Shown here: piece by piece, positions 35,560 through 46,450 of the stretch
Position numbering within the stretch: the stretch's first letter is position 1
Layout of the letters: each line of letters opens with the position of its first letter
Assembly (NCBI RefSeq): GCF_024868665.1
Contig: NC_079892.1
Span: 12,692,963 to 12,756,962, forward strand
From: Triplophysa rosa
Taxonomy: Eukaryota > Chordata > Actinopteri > Cypriniformes > Nemacheilidae
Direction: 5' to 3'
DNA: 64,000 nt
Program-made: the position numbers and the translations under genes
The notes under the pieces: generated by a model
What the model was told of the DNA's origin: nothing
What the model saw: only the letters and a program-made list of their open reading frames with translations
The model's database searches: none

Positions 35560-35770
35560 ATGCTTACATACAATTCATGCTATTTTTTAGTGTGCGGTAT
35601 GCATGCTGTGCCTATGTGAATTTTTTGCAGGTATTAAGTACCTGGATGACCTATTACATTTGCCAAAATGTGCAGTATACAACCAGGTCACAGTGCATGG
35701 GATAGTATCCCACAATGCAATGCACTCAGTGACCTTTCATTTCCAGTGTGATGAATAAACAGAATATGAT
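35560..35770. repeat. Dispersed repeat with tatcccacaatgcaatg, related to 17990-18060
   Basis: Phrases gtatgcatgctgtgcctatg, gggatagtatcccacaatgc and ttccagtgtgatgaat have counterparts at 18005-18060. Family of AGTATGC-type non-autonomous elements. Confidence 0.45.
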
Positions 35771-36120
35771 ATCAATCACAAATTTTGACTAGTCCTTGAA
35801 TTTTAAAGGTATTTATTTATGCAAAAGAAAAGTACAGTATAGTACTAAAAGTACAATATATTCATGTAATGCAGCAATCATGTTACAACAACATTGCATA
35901 CTACTGTTTGAAATGTTTATCATTGCATCCTCCACTCATTTCGCATATTAGTTCAAGCAAATAGTTGGTAGGATGCAGCATTTACTACACAGTTAGCAGT
36001 TAGCAAGAAAAACTGAGATAGGAAAAAGGGATCTCTTGCCATAAGTGATTTGATTGCTTTTAATGCCCCCTCAGGTTCAATCAAACCATCAAATTAAAGT
36101 AATAATGATAATAATAATAA

Positions 36121-36545
36121 CAACGTCTCGGTTACGGATGTAACCTCGGTTCCCTGATGGAGGGAACGTGAAGTTGTGTCGAACCGACAGATGGGGTTCG
36201 TCCCTGAGAACCAATCGCTTCCGACTTCTTAGAAAAGGCCAATGAAAATTGGCGAATGAAATTTGCATGCCGGACTCCGCCCCCGGATATCCGGGTATAA
36301 AAGGGAGACGGCGTGCCTCATTCATTCACCTTAGTTCTGAGGAGCCTGAGACCTCTCACGACTGCTGCAGTGGACAGCACGTGTTGTGGCAAGGAGGACA
36401 CAACGTCTCGTTCCCTCCATCAGGGAACCGAGGTTACATCCGTAACTGAGACATTCCCTTTCTGTCGGTCTCTCGACGTTGTGTCAAACCGACAGATGGG
36501 GTTCCTATGGAAAATGCCATAACACTGTGCCCTGTCACAATCTCT
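36121..36545 (-). repeat. DIRS copy 2: 3' terminal repeat and internal complementary region
   Basis: 36121-36173 (ggttacggatgtaacctcgg, ccctgatggagggaacg) is complementary to 36400-36455. 36456-36500 (ccctttctgtcggtctctcg) is the same as the outer edge of the other end at about 39910-39944. So the internal region joins complements of both outermost edges, the classical DIRS arrangement that templates completion of the ends. Confidence 0.8.
36290..36310 (+). promoter_or_regulatory. TATA-like box in the DIRS terminal repeats
   Basis: gggtataaaagggagacggc lies 20 bases or so upstream of cattcattcacc in this terminal repeat and, inverted, at about 39786-39803 in the other. The placement in each end, pointing inward, fits a Pol II promoter of the element. 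Copy 1 has the same segment with a change (cttatacccgg on the plus strand). Confidence 0.5.
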
Positions 36546-37173
36546 AGCGAAGTGACGGTGACGGCCTGGGCGTGTCAGCCGTGAGCACTACCGCAAAATT
36601 GTAACCTACCAGTGGGTAGGTAGGGGGTCCCAGAGCTTTCTTGAAAGGTGGGAAGGCCCCTACCTTCGGCCTCACAGGCGGCGGCCTTGTTTCTCTAACA
36701 GCGAGAAGCCGCCCGGAACCGTAAGGCCACTGGGTAAGCGCTACTTCCTCAAGTGGGGGATGCGCTACAGAGACCACTTCCTACCGCAGGGAGGAGTCTA
36801 GTGGAGATACCAACATGGTCTCACCGATAGGGGAGAGCTCATGGGAAGAAAGTGCGGATTGAAGGAGTTAACCACGAGGTGGCGGTCCACCTAAGGAGGT
36901 CATGGGTTACCAAGGTGGGAACCAGCATGAGGATACATCAGACGGAACCGCCCTACTGGGGGGTTGCAACGTCTGGTAGCACTAGGTCCGGTTAGAGCTA
37001 TGTTGCGAATAACTCTGGAGATACCTGTCCTAAGGGGCAGGGCTGCTCTGCCCAGCCCGCCTGCAGGAGGTGCTTGCTAGTGATGGATGGAGTGCCTGTT
37101 CTTCACCCAGTGGGGGAAGAAGAGAGGCTAGTAGTACGCTGACCCCCTTAGGAGAAAGTCATAGGCGTACACC

Positions 37174-37853
37174 CTACCGGCCGCCGGTCTTGCCTGATGC
37201 CTGCAAGACTCGAGCCGATACCGGTTTTACGTGGAGGCTGTAGGACCTCACGAAGGTGATGGGTGTAGCCCAACCCGCAGCTCTGCAGATGTCTGCCAGA
37301 GAGGTGCCTCGAGCCAGTGCCCACGAGGAGGCTGTACTCCGTGTGGAGAGAGCTCTCACCCAGTGGGCGTAGGCGATCTTAGGACAGGTACGCCAAAGTG
37401 ACGGCGTCCATGATCCAGTGCACCAATCTCTGTTTGAGACAGCCCTCCCTGCTGATCTCCAAAACAGACAAAGAGCTGCTCAGAGCTTCTGCGGCTCTGC
37501 GTGCGGTCCAAGCAGAGGCGCATTGCGCGTACTGGACACAACACGGATGGGGTTGGGTCTTCCTCCCCGGTGGGGAGCGCCTGTAAGTTCACCACCTGGT
37601 GTCTCGGGGCAGTGGTGGGAACTTTGGGCACGTAGCCGGGCCGGGGTCTCAAGATAGCATGAGAATGACCGGGCCCGAGTTCTAGGCAATCTGTGGACAC
37701 GGAGAATGCTTGTAGGTCCGCTACCCTCTTGAGCGTCCTCCCGAGAGTCGTCTTCATCGAAAGTGAGAAAGAGCGGCATCTCCGAGGGGGCTCCAGGACC
37801 GCATCAAGGTCGTAACCCTGCAGGAAGGCGTCTGCGACCCTGACACGTCTCAA
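37174..37853 (-). pseudogene. DIRS copy 2 recombinase fragment
   Basis: Minus-strand frames 37853-37356 and 37359-37174. The first has TLKRVADLQAFSV (first catalytic Arg) and PKVPTTAPRHQVVNLQALP. The second has LSTRSTASSWALARG and TFVRSYSLHV, which contains the Tyr. The HxxR box seen in copy 1 reads LSTR here, so the catalytic His is replaced by Leu. The N-terminal domain is lost in the internal deletion. Confidence 0.8.
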
Positions 37854-38890
37854 CCTGCCCGAGAGGGACCCCCGTCCGTAGAAAGGTCATTGAAGACCAA
37901 GGGGTTAGGGTGCGTCGGCAGAAAAGCGTAATCACCATCCGCCTGCTGCCGGTGTGCCACGCTCTCCAGGGAACTCGACTCTGTAGCCAGTGTTGGAGGG
38001 GTCTCATGTGCATCAACCCGAGGGGTATCACCACCGTCGAGGATGCCATGTGCCCAGGAGCCTCTTCCCGCTGACTGCTTGAACCCAAGCAGTTCAACAC
38101 TGACTGAGCGCAGTCGCGCTGTAATGGAGACAGAGTTGAGTTCCATACCAAAAAAGAGGATGCTCCGCACAGAGGAGAGCTTGCTCTTTTTCGGTTGACC
38201 TGTGGTCCCAATCGATCTAGGTGCCGAAGCACTAGGTCCCTGTGTGTACATAACAGATCTCACGAGTGTGTCAAATGAGCCAGTCGTCGAGATAGTTTAG
38301 TACCCGCACACCTCTCTCCCTGAGGGGAGTGAGGGCGGCTTCCACGATCTTCGTGAAGACTCGTGGGGACAGGGACAGACCAAAGGGGAGGACTCTGTAC
38401 TAATATGCCTGACCCTCGAAAGCGAACCGTAGGAACGGGCGATGACAAGGGAAAATTGAGACATGAGAGTAAGCGTCCTTCAGGTCGATTGCCATGAATC
38501 CATCTTGACATCTGATAGATGCCAGGATGCGCTTCTGCGTAAGCATCCTGAACGGCAGCTTGAGTAGGTGCCTGTTCAGGGTACGCAGATCTAGCGATCC
38601 CCGCTCTTTTGGGGACGATGAAGTACGGGCTGTAAAACCCATTGAACATCTCGGCTAGAGGGACGAGCACGATCACTTCCTCACCAGAGGGGTGGAGACC
38701 TCGGCCCGAAGCACGGGGCATCCCTGCCTCTGCTGAGGTTAAGAGGATGCCCCGAAACTTGGGCGGGCGTCCGGGGAGTTGGATCACGTAGCCGAGACGG
38801 ACCGTATCCCGTAGTCACCGTGACGGTTTGGGAAGCTCTTGTCAGGCTCCCAGGGACCGACAGGGAGGCTAGGGGTACGTTCTGCTTCAT
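37854..38890 (-). pseudogene. DIRS copy 2 reverse transcriptase, broken
   Basis: Frames on the minus strand between 38890 and 37850 carry GFYSPYFIVPK, FMAIDLKDAYSHVSIF and, at 38283-38294, the intact YLDD codons (plus-strand gtcgtcgagata). Several frameshifts split these motifs into frames 38787-38260, 38642-38400 and 38263-37850. RNase H is lost after LRTGVPLGQV at about 37856, where the internal deletion begins. Non-functional. Confidence 0.8.
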
Positions 38891-39759
38891 CGACCTCCCG
38901 GGGGTGGTTCGATGGCTGGCAGTGCGGATCCCTCGCCGTGGGGGGGACCCCCGGAGAGGAGATCGGCTCTGCAGTTTTACCTGCCTGGCGATGATGTCTG
39001 ATGATTATCCTCGACATTGGGTCTTTCTGCAACGTCGAGAGAGAGGCAGTGCGGTGCACCGCAACCCAATGCTGGCGGCCCGGGAAAGCATGGCTGACAT
39101 TTCGATGTCCGCTTCTGCCTGATCTCAACCCCCTGAGGGAGGGAGCTTCAAGGAATCGTCAGAGTCTGATGCCAGTAAGTCACCCTCCGATGCTGCAACA
39201 ACCATCATCACGTACCGTGTCTGATACGTGATTGAGGAATAAGCCGGCGGACCGTCTCATGGGGAATGGTCAGACGAGCAAGACGAGGTGCGAACGGTCC
39301 GCGAGCCAGTGGCTGACGGATTAGCGCTCACAGTAATCCTCATATCACCCTCGCTGCTCGCTGTAGTGGGCGGCAGGGCCGTAGTCCTGCCGTCACGGAA
39401 CGGGAAGCAGACAAGGTGGTGGCTGAGTCCCGTGGGAACACAGCCACCCGTGACGCAACGTCTGAATCGTCAACCGCCCGCAATGCGGGCAGGACGTATC
39501 CACAACATCTGCCCCAGCGTACTGGAAGCAGACATCGTGTCCGTCCCCCTCCTCGATGAGTGTGTTGCACCCACGAGAACAGCGGGACATGCCACGCTGG
39601 AGAAATTTGCTCTTTTAGAGAAAAAACTCGAACACTTCTGGAACCGCCGAGACGCCCAGGGGAAGTCGCTGCAGGAAGGGACAGTCCGCTGCACCACGTC
39701 GTAGAGCCGGCAGTCTTGTAGCGAAGTCTGTTGATCATGAGCGAAGGCTTCGAAGAACA
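38891..39759 (-). pseudogene. DIRS copy 2 gag-like ORF1, broken
   Basis: Minus-strand frames 39128-38784 (GRQHWVAVHRTASLSTLQKD, MSRIIIRHHRQAGKTAEPIS) and 39780-39340 / 39590-39393 cover the usual place of the first ORF. The second contains GDGHDVCFQYAG and, 12 residues on, CPHCG, a Cys/His cluster of the kind seen in this ORF of fish DIRS elements. The frames are interrupted and overlap in different phases, so no intact protein exists. The gag-like naming follows from position and the Cys/His cluster. Confidence 0.6.
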
Positions 39760-39944
39760 AAAGGTGAATGAATGAGGCACGCCGTCTCCCTTTTATACCC
39801 GGATATCCGGGGGCAGAGTCCGGCATGCAAATTTCATTCGCCAATTTTCATTGGCCTTTTCTAAGAAGTCAGAAGCGATTGGTTCTCAGGGACGAACCCC
39901 ATCTGTCGGTTCGACACAACGTCGAGAGACCGACAGAAAGGGAA

Positions 39945-40049
39945 TAATAGTTATAATAACAACAACGATTATAAAAATGTAATGAATAATAATAATATTG
40001 ACAATAGACGATAATATAATAATAATAATAATAAAAGTACTTATTATTA
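39945..40049. repeat. AAT microsatellite, left of the tRNA-like element
   Basis: Interrupted (AAT)n/(ATA)n. With 36100-36120 (aataatgataataataataa) it shows that the DIRS element landed in this tract. Confidence 0.85.
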
Positions 40050-41472
40050 GGGGCCAAGCCCCAAAGGGAACCCACTGATCCACAGTAATTCTACTCAGCA
40101 CATGTCATGCACTCCTCAAGCTCATTACATTCCAGTAGAAGACTCCGCCCATTACAGTAGTGGCCATCCTGAAAAGTACAGTATTTTTTCGCTACTGGTC
40201 CTAGAAATTGGGACAGATTGTCATGAAAATTGGCTCAGATTATCTTTGGACTGAGCTAGAAAGAATTGCGAATTTCGTTTTTATTCAAAACTTATGAGGT
40301 CGCAAACTTTTCAAAGTTGACCCAAAAATGTATTGGAGTAATGTATTCTTCGATCTATTGGCACGAGACTTTATACGCTTCATCGACACCTAGGACTGGG
40401 GGTCCTTGCCAAAATGGGGAACAGCGCCACTTATGGGTCGCGAGATTTGAAAAATGGCTCGTGATTTCTGTGTCTACGGATTCCTCGTGCCGTGCCGGAT
40501 CGGGTGAGTACGATTATGTCGCTATTGGATAATCGGCCCTTCCGCCATTTTGAAATTTGTCATAAATTGCAATATCTTTTAAAACGCGTGATGTATCGGC
40601 ACCAAATTTTTTAAGTATTATTGAATTAGTGTCCCGAACGTGTCTGCGATGCTAAAAGACAGCGCCACCTAGCGTTCTCGTATTGAACTTTTCTGAGTAA
40701 CGTTTTGTGCACCACTATGCAAAATGGTCTTCTTGAGTTCATTCCCACCTATTCCTCCGTTTCTGTGATAAAAGTACAAGAAGTCGCCGGTTCGAATCCA
40801 GTGTGGAGCGTGTTGGGTGTTTTTGTGTAGAGTCTGCGCTTTGTTCTTGCCTGTTCTTACTTCTTCGACCGTGCCTGTGACATTGTCTTTTTTCATAATA
40901 AAGTAACTTTAATGTATATGACATGTGGTGCATTAATATAGGAAATGTGTGCCGTGACTTTATGCTCACTTACGTTACCTGTTTTCATGTAAATTGAACT
41001 TCTGTTATTTTTGGTCTGTACTGCACCTACGGTGAATGACTCGTGTCGCTACTTGCATCTCTAACATGTCTCCTCAGGATCTCTGACACTTTGTACAAGC
41101 TCGGTGGCGCAAGTTTGTTGAACCGCAAGCGTGGTGTCTCAGAGACTGTGGGTTCGAATCCCTCCTAGTGCGTTTGTTGTACTTGTGGATGAAGTCACCA
41201 ATTTGATTTCATTCTCACCTACTGTTAATAACATTTTGTTCCTCATGCGGGTCTTAATGTGTCTTAATAACACTCATTCTCGTGAGTGGCGCAACCCGAC
41301 GGGTCAGTGGCCTCGAGTCTTTGAGGTCGTGGGTTCGAATCCAGTGTGGAGTGTTTTTGTGTAGAGTATGTCCTTCGTTCTTGCCATTTTTCACGTGCGT
41401 TCCGTTTATGCTGGTTTTTCGATCTCTTGGCTCTGCATTACGCTTGTGGCGCGCCTTCGGGGGCTTGGCCCC
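40050..41472. mobile_element. Element with GGGGCCAAGCCCC ends and tRNA-like modules
   Basis: Starts ggggccaagcccc (40050-40062) and ends with its inverted form ggggcttggcccc (41460-41472), both sides lying in AAT repeats. Inside are three T-loop/box B-like sites on the plus strand: ggttcgaatcc at 40789-40799, 41151-41161 and 41332-41342. Two of them are preceded by a ggcgcaa phrase and a long variable-arm-like hairpin (gtctcagagac; cctcgagtctttgagg). Following the first and third sites the sequence is nearly the same (agtgtggag, tttttgtgtagagt). No protein frame. It may be a composite SINE or a DNA element that captured tRNA-like modules. Confidence 0.5.
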
Positions 41473-41479
41473 GTGGTGC

Positions 41480-41582
41480 TGCTTTCAGCTCTTGTTATTA
41501 TTAGTATTGTTATTATTGTTACATTAATAATAATAACAATAGATAATAATAATAATAATAATATTGTTTTTATTATTAATTA
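41480..41582. repeat. AAT microsatellite, right of the tRNA-like element
   Basis: TTATTA then AATAATAA runs; itself an inverted arrangement that could form a hairpin. Confidence 0.85.
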
Positions 41583-42282
41583 AAAATGCATAGAAAAACG
41601 TTCACAGGAAATAAAGCAAACATTGACTAAGAGTTTTATAAGTTATTAATTTCTTGCTCCTCTCTTGTGTTTGACACAGCGGTCATTCTCCTGAGACTTG
41701 ACTCTATAAGCTTGGTATTTTTGTTCAATTTTTTGCCAAGCCTCCTTAAATTCTTCTAAACTGAGCTTCAGTTTACACAGTAGTACAACTATTGTATGTT
41801 TTTAATAGATCTTTAATAGATCACATTTGGCCAGGTCTGTATATTACTGTACATTTTTTGTGTTCATTATAATCCACAGGATTAGAATAAGAGAAGCCCT
41901 CAGAAAAACTGTTGAAGACACATTCCAGCTACCTTATCAACACAACACTGTAAACACATCAGTCTACACACTGTACAACGTAAGGTCAGATATCAGCACC
42001 GCTGAGCGTGGGTCATTAAAAATACTCACGCTGTTCTGTATCGCTCGGCTGTAACTTCATGTTGGCTGGCACTTGCTGCTGTGTGGGAGAGAAATGTATG
42101 TGGCATAGTGCAGAAAACAAATCTTTTGATACAAAACTACCCAAACCACCAGTAAGAGGACAAAATATGCGGCTTCTGAACATATTTGATGGTGCTTGAT
42201 CTAAGCAAAATATCAGTATTTATGTACAGGGGTTCATAATAAGGGGACATACTATAAATTTCATCATCTTCACACTAATTAA
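41583..42282. other. No gene recognised
   Basis: AT-rich unique DNA; the 75-codon frame 41827-42054 has no domain. Confidence 0.35.
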
Positions 42283-42671
42283 AGTCCCCGTGAACCGGAA
42301 GTTGCGATTGTTTTTACTTCCATATTCTGACACATTTTCGAGTGAAGAGGAATTTCAAATGAGAAAATTAGTGGGCGTGGCTTGCGTTTTTCACTGCGAA
42401 TTGATTGGATGTATAAAAACAGCCGTTGCATTTTAAAATGAAACTGGCAGCAGACTGACAGTTGAAGGGGAGGAGTTAACGGATGCTCTGCCCAAACCGT
42501 TTACTTTACGTCATTTATGATGGATAGTCATTTCAGGGCGGAAGTGCATTTTCAGATTATAATTGAAGATTATGAGGGTACATCAATTTAAAAAAGAAAA
42601 TGACCCACATTGATAAGATATTCATTACAAATATTTAATAAAAAATAAAAATAAATAATTTCACTGGGACT
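42283..42671. mobile_element. TTAA-flanked MITE (389 bp)
   Basis: Left AGTCCCCGTGA, right TCACTGGGACT, inverted with one mismatch, bounded by TTAA at 42279-42282 and 42672-42675. TTAA duplication is used by Kolobok and piggyBac transposons; the short simple ends do not decide between them. No frame. Confidence 0.75.
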
Positions 42672-42675
42672 TTAA

Positions 42676-43277
42676 ACGCAACTTGCCACAGAAATACTCA
42701 CATGGGATAAATATTCATATTTTAAAACATCTGTCAAGCTTCAATTTTTGGCATAAAAGTTTAATAAGTGTTGTTTCAAAACTTGAAACAGCTATTGTAA
42801 AATGCTTACAAATTTCTCTTTAGTTCAACACATATTTCTGTCATCTGAACACAGAGCAAACTGTGCCGGGCACGACTAAGGTCATGAATATTAATTATGT
42901 ATTGTGACTTTAGCCCACACTGATTGGCTGAAAGGCAGACATTGTTATAGGGGAGCTCTAATCATGGTAAAATTACCAGTTAGCATTTGTGCATCTGTTT
43001 GTCCACTGTCAAAGCAACATTGTATCAATATAACATTGTATCACTGTTACAAACGTATCGAAGGGGTGGTGCAACGGTGTGTCATGCATTCTGACTTCTT
43101 TACAATGTTAAACGTGCTGTCTTCTCATGCTTAACATGGTCAACTTGTCAAAAAACAAGTTGGGCGTATTACGTAGTATTTTTGTGCTCGATACACTCCC
43201 CCAGCGATCGTACAGGTTTTGGAAAGATTTTTTAGAACATATAAAACTGTTTCGTAACAATTTTTCTTAGTCCCTTA
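42676..43277. other. No gene recognised
   Basis: AT-rich DNA containing a short inverted pair (aacttgtcaaaaaacaagtt at about 43141). Confidence 0.35.
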
Positions 43278-43531
43278 ATGGACAATTCTACCGGAAAAGC
43301 ACGCAGCAGCAAGGAGAGCACGAGAAGGAGCATGCGCAGACGTCACTCTCACTTGTGTGCAGGAGAGAGAGACAGAGCAAACGTTCGCGAAGTTCAGGTG
43401 TTTGTTTGTTCACTGCATTTGGGTGATGAATGTTATATAAACGGTGGATATAACGCTGGATTTGGAGATCGTTTGAAACTGATATATAGAGCCGTACCAG
43501 CGCTAAAAGATGCCAGACATGAACCGCACGC
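43278..43531 (+). pseudogene. Possible first exon of a THAP-like transposon protein
   Basis: An open frame from ATG (43278) that runs to GCG|gtgagt at 43531/43532, a good donor. Early residues are Ser/Arg-rich, then VCSLHLGDECYINGG and RAVPALKDA. The CSLHxxxxCY and AVP elements resemble the C-terminal half of THAP zinc fingers found in some fish transposases. The Cys-x-x-Cys half was not seen before it. The frame reads through the donor for 28 more bases before a stop. It could be an ISL2EU- or P-type transposon exon or chance similarity. Confidence 0.35.
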
Positions 43532-44114
43532 GGTGAGTGAAACTGATGTCTGTGTTTAGTTGGCAATGGGTGCGCATGTGCTTTAGTTCAGCCTACCCCT
43601 CCCCCCCGCACGCGCCGTATGCTTTTGGAAAATCATACAGCTGTATCTGTCTTTTATAAATGTGATCAAACTAAATACTCTTCGAAGATACGATGTATGC
43701 AATACTACTCTATAGGTACTCAAGTTTAATATGAGATTGGCAGAAACTGCGTGTGTTAGGGCCGCTTTAACAGCTGCAACTTTAACAGTTGCGCTTTAAC
43801 AGCTACAACACTGTTTAAGCATGTTGAAATCTGTTCAAAAACATTTTAGGCAGATAAAAGGCAGAAATGCATGTTGACAGTCAAATGTGCTTATAAACAT
43901 CTCCATCTAACTTAAAACACAAAATTGTTTCTCAGTCAATTTTACCAGCATGAAATCAGTATTAATCCATTACATCTAATATTCAACTTTTCAGTAAGTT
44001 TGTATTTATTTTGCCTGATATACTTGATACAGTTATCCCCTTATAAAATCAAGCACTGTTTACTTTATTTGTGTTTTGTTTACTCAAACAATTACCTCAA
44101 ACATGAAAAGAAAC

Positions 44115-44640
44115 ATTTAGTTAAAGTGGAAGTTCACCCAAAAATCAACTTTGTGTGATTTTTTTACTCACCCACATGACGTTAAACATGTTTAGAGAAC
44201 TTCCGGCATCTTCGGAGCACAAATAGAGATATTTAGGTGACTTCCGAGAGATTTCCAGGCCTCCTCATAGACATAATGGTGTCAGTTTTTGCCAAGGTCC
44301 AGAAAAGTACTAAAGACATCGTTAAATTGGTCCATCTGCGCATAGTGGCTCAGTTGAATTTTTTTGAAGCGACGAGAATACTTTATGTGCGAAAAACAAA
44401 CCAAAATACCGACTTTAATCGATATATTCTCCTCGGTTTTGTCAGTGTATGGGGCGCGTTCACGAGAGCACTTCTTCTTCGTCTTCTTGGACGAGAGCAC
44501 TTCAAAAGTAGACAGGTTTGTGCGCCGAATGCCGCATGGGGCTTCCCCTATTGGATGCCGGCGCTCTGACTCGCAACGCGGAAGCGCAACTCTGTGTTTA
44601 CATGCAGAAGACGAAGAAGTGCTCTCGTGAACGCGCGCCA
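44115..44640. repeat. Fish MITE with internal foldback
   Basis: Starts ttaaagtggaagttcaccca. Contains an inverted pair, gcgcgttcacgagagcactt ... at 44454-44487 and its complement at 44606-44636, interrupted by a 118-base loop and by one extra TTC. Two chance frames overlap here and are not genes. Confidence 0.6.
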
Positions 44641-45109
44641 GAAAACACTGTTGTTTTCTCTGATTTCTATCCCTAGCCCTCTACAGTATGTACATTAGTT
44701 TATGTAGGAAGAATAAAACTACCTGCTTTATTGCCATAGCACACACCACATAACTACAAATCTAGAAAATTTGAGAATTGTGAGTATAGACAACTAAATT
44801 TGATATTCCGAGAACCCTACACTTGTCTTTTATGAACTCGACATAAAAAGAGAATTATTTATTCTATATCTCACCAGGAGTGTTACTGAATTTGCCAGAA
44901 AATCAGTCCATGTGTGAAAGAAATTTATTCAAGCCACATATTCTTGCAACCGGCCTGCTCTTTTTCCACACGGACGATTGCAAATGGCGAAAATGTATGC
45001 TGGTGTCACACAAGTACAAAATTTAGAAGACAAATCGCAGTTAAATAAGACCTCTTGCATAAAACCATCAAAAGGAAGTGCTTTCTAAAAAAAACTTTAA
45101 TTCATGAGA
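44641..45109. other. No gene recognised
   Basis: AT-rich unique DNA without repeat or coding signature. Confidence 0.35.
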
Positions 45110-45330
45110 ATAATGTTGGCGGTAGAAGAGCCGGCCTCAATGACATAGTCGAGTCCTGATCTCTACAGAGGCACCGAGATGAATGAAGCTTTTTGGCCGC
45201 GAGCAGGAAAAGATCTGCGGTCGAGGTCTTTTCCTCTATTAATATTCAAAGGCGTGTAATTACAAGGCATTACCCGGCCCCAGCGGTGATAGCAGGGTTA
45301 AAATCTGTGCGTGTGCGTATAATGGAATGT
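45110..45330. other. CNE-like unique block
   Basis: Repeat-free and balanced, with cctctattaatattcaaagg and ggcgtgtaattacaaggcat (homeobox-type ATTA cores). No splice-bounded frame. Regulatory function is only a possibility. Confidence 0.3.
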
Positions 45331-45339
45331 ACTACAGAC

Positions 45340-45618
45340 CACAGCCAGGGAGACATCCAATGAACGTAACTTTTAATGGTAGAACTCAAACAAACCAAGA
45401 TTATCCAGAAACCGCCAAGTACCACATTAAAGAAAACGCCATATTACATGTAGACCAGACAATGAATGAAAACACAGGTAGAGTATAAATAGAGAGTCCA
45501 GGCGATGAAGTAAATGCTGGCAGGTGCAGTGATAACAAATGAGGGACTGGTGAGGGAACGTGGAGGATTGTGGGAAGTGAAGTCCTTGGGGAAAACACGG
45601 GGAGAAACAGAGGGAACC
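45340..45618 (-). repeat. LTR-like fragment
   Basis: On the minus strand it reads like an LTR promoter region: ggactctctatttatactct (TATA-like), an A-rich accattaaaagttac and cctggctgtgg. It resembles the other solo LTRs in style but no TG...CA ends or target duplication were found. Confidence 0.4.
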
Positions 45619-46427
45619 GTGACTGTGTGAGCAGTTACCATCATCAGAATGTGTTTGCCATTAGTTCAGGCTGTGGAAGAGTCTATCAGGTGAGCAAAAA
45701 TCACAAAAAGGGTTTTCAAAAGGATTTAGGAGATGCTTTGCTCAAAATGTTTCTCTGTCCTGTGCCTATTCTTATTTATTCACATGCCATTTATAACTAA
45801 CTAGCCTAAACACTAAAAATAAGGAATAATAGCATATCATGACCCAGACATCAATATAAAACCATCCCACCAGATCCATTCTAATCCCCAAGATAGGACA
45901 CATTATGGTTCTGTATATAAACAAAGTAATCGCAAAATATCAAAGTACCAAAGCATTGTGATCTATCGCTGTACAATGGTATAACCATGAAGAATAAGAA
46001 GGATAAGCACAGATGAAAGAGATTGATGTGGTAAAGGATTATCCCTTACTTATGCATAATTCTTCACTAATGTTTTGATTATGAAGTTATAGCATTGGAA
46101 AAAACAGGTCTATGCCAGTACTGTTGACCATAATACAAAGCATTTACAAAGCATTGTATATTTTTAACACGTCACATACACAATATTACATAAAAACATG
46201 CAAGATTTTACTTGGTACAGAATACAGATGTAACTTTGCCAACACTGTCATCTCTGTGTGAATACTTGTTGTTAATTTGAGGGGAAGACACAAATGAATG
46301 AAGTAAATGTAGTGGTAAAAATACCACAGTAGATCTTCAGAAGTCGTTATATGCAAACAGTGCGATGGAAAAAGTAAGCATACAGCGTATACGTGCGTTA
46401 GGCCCCGACTACACCACTGATAGAGAC
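45619..46427. other. No gene recognised
   Basis: AT-rich unique DNA. Confidence 0.35.
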
Positions 46428-46450
46428 ATATATATATATATATATATATA
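46428..46450. repeat. (TA)n microsatellite
   Basis: About 11 TA units, followed by cagccacggaaaaaaataag. Confidence 0.95.

Larger units (their letters stand above)
36121..39944 (-). mobile_element. DIRS-like retrotransposon, copy 2 (internally deleted)
   Basis: Complete from end to end but internally deleted. Reading on the minus strand: terminal repeat (39944-39760), gag-like region, RT, recombinase C-terminal half, 3' region, internal complementary region (36400-36500), terminal repeat (36332-36121). The two terminal repeats are near-identical inverted copies over about 160 bp (36174-36332 with 39757-39931), both containing gggtataaaaggg. The region corresponding to 1190-2300 of copy 1 (RNase H core, methyltransferase-like part and recombinase N-terminus) is missing at about 37850. 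It sits inside an AAT microsatellite, with no target duplication, as expected for recombinase-mediated integration. Confidence 0.9.

Noticed and set aside
41099..41172. Functional tRNA gene
   Set aside because: The T-loop and a variable-arm-like hairpin are present but the acceptor stem does not pair and no anticodon loop is clear; similar modules recur nearby.
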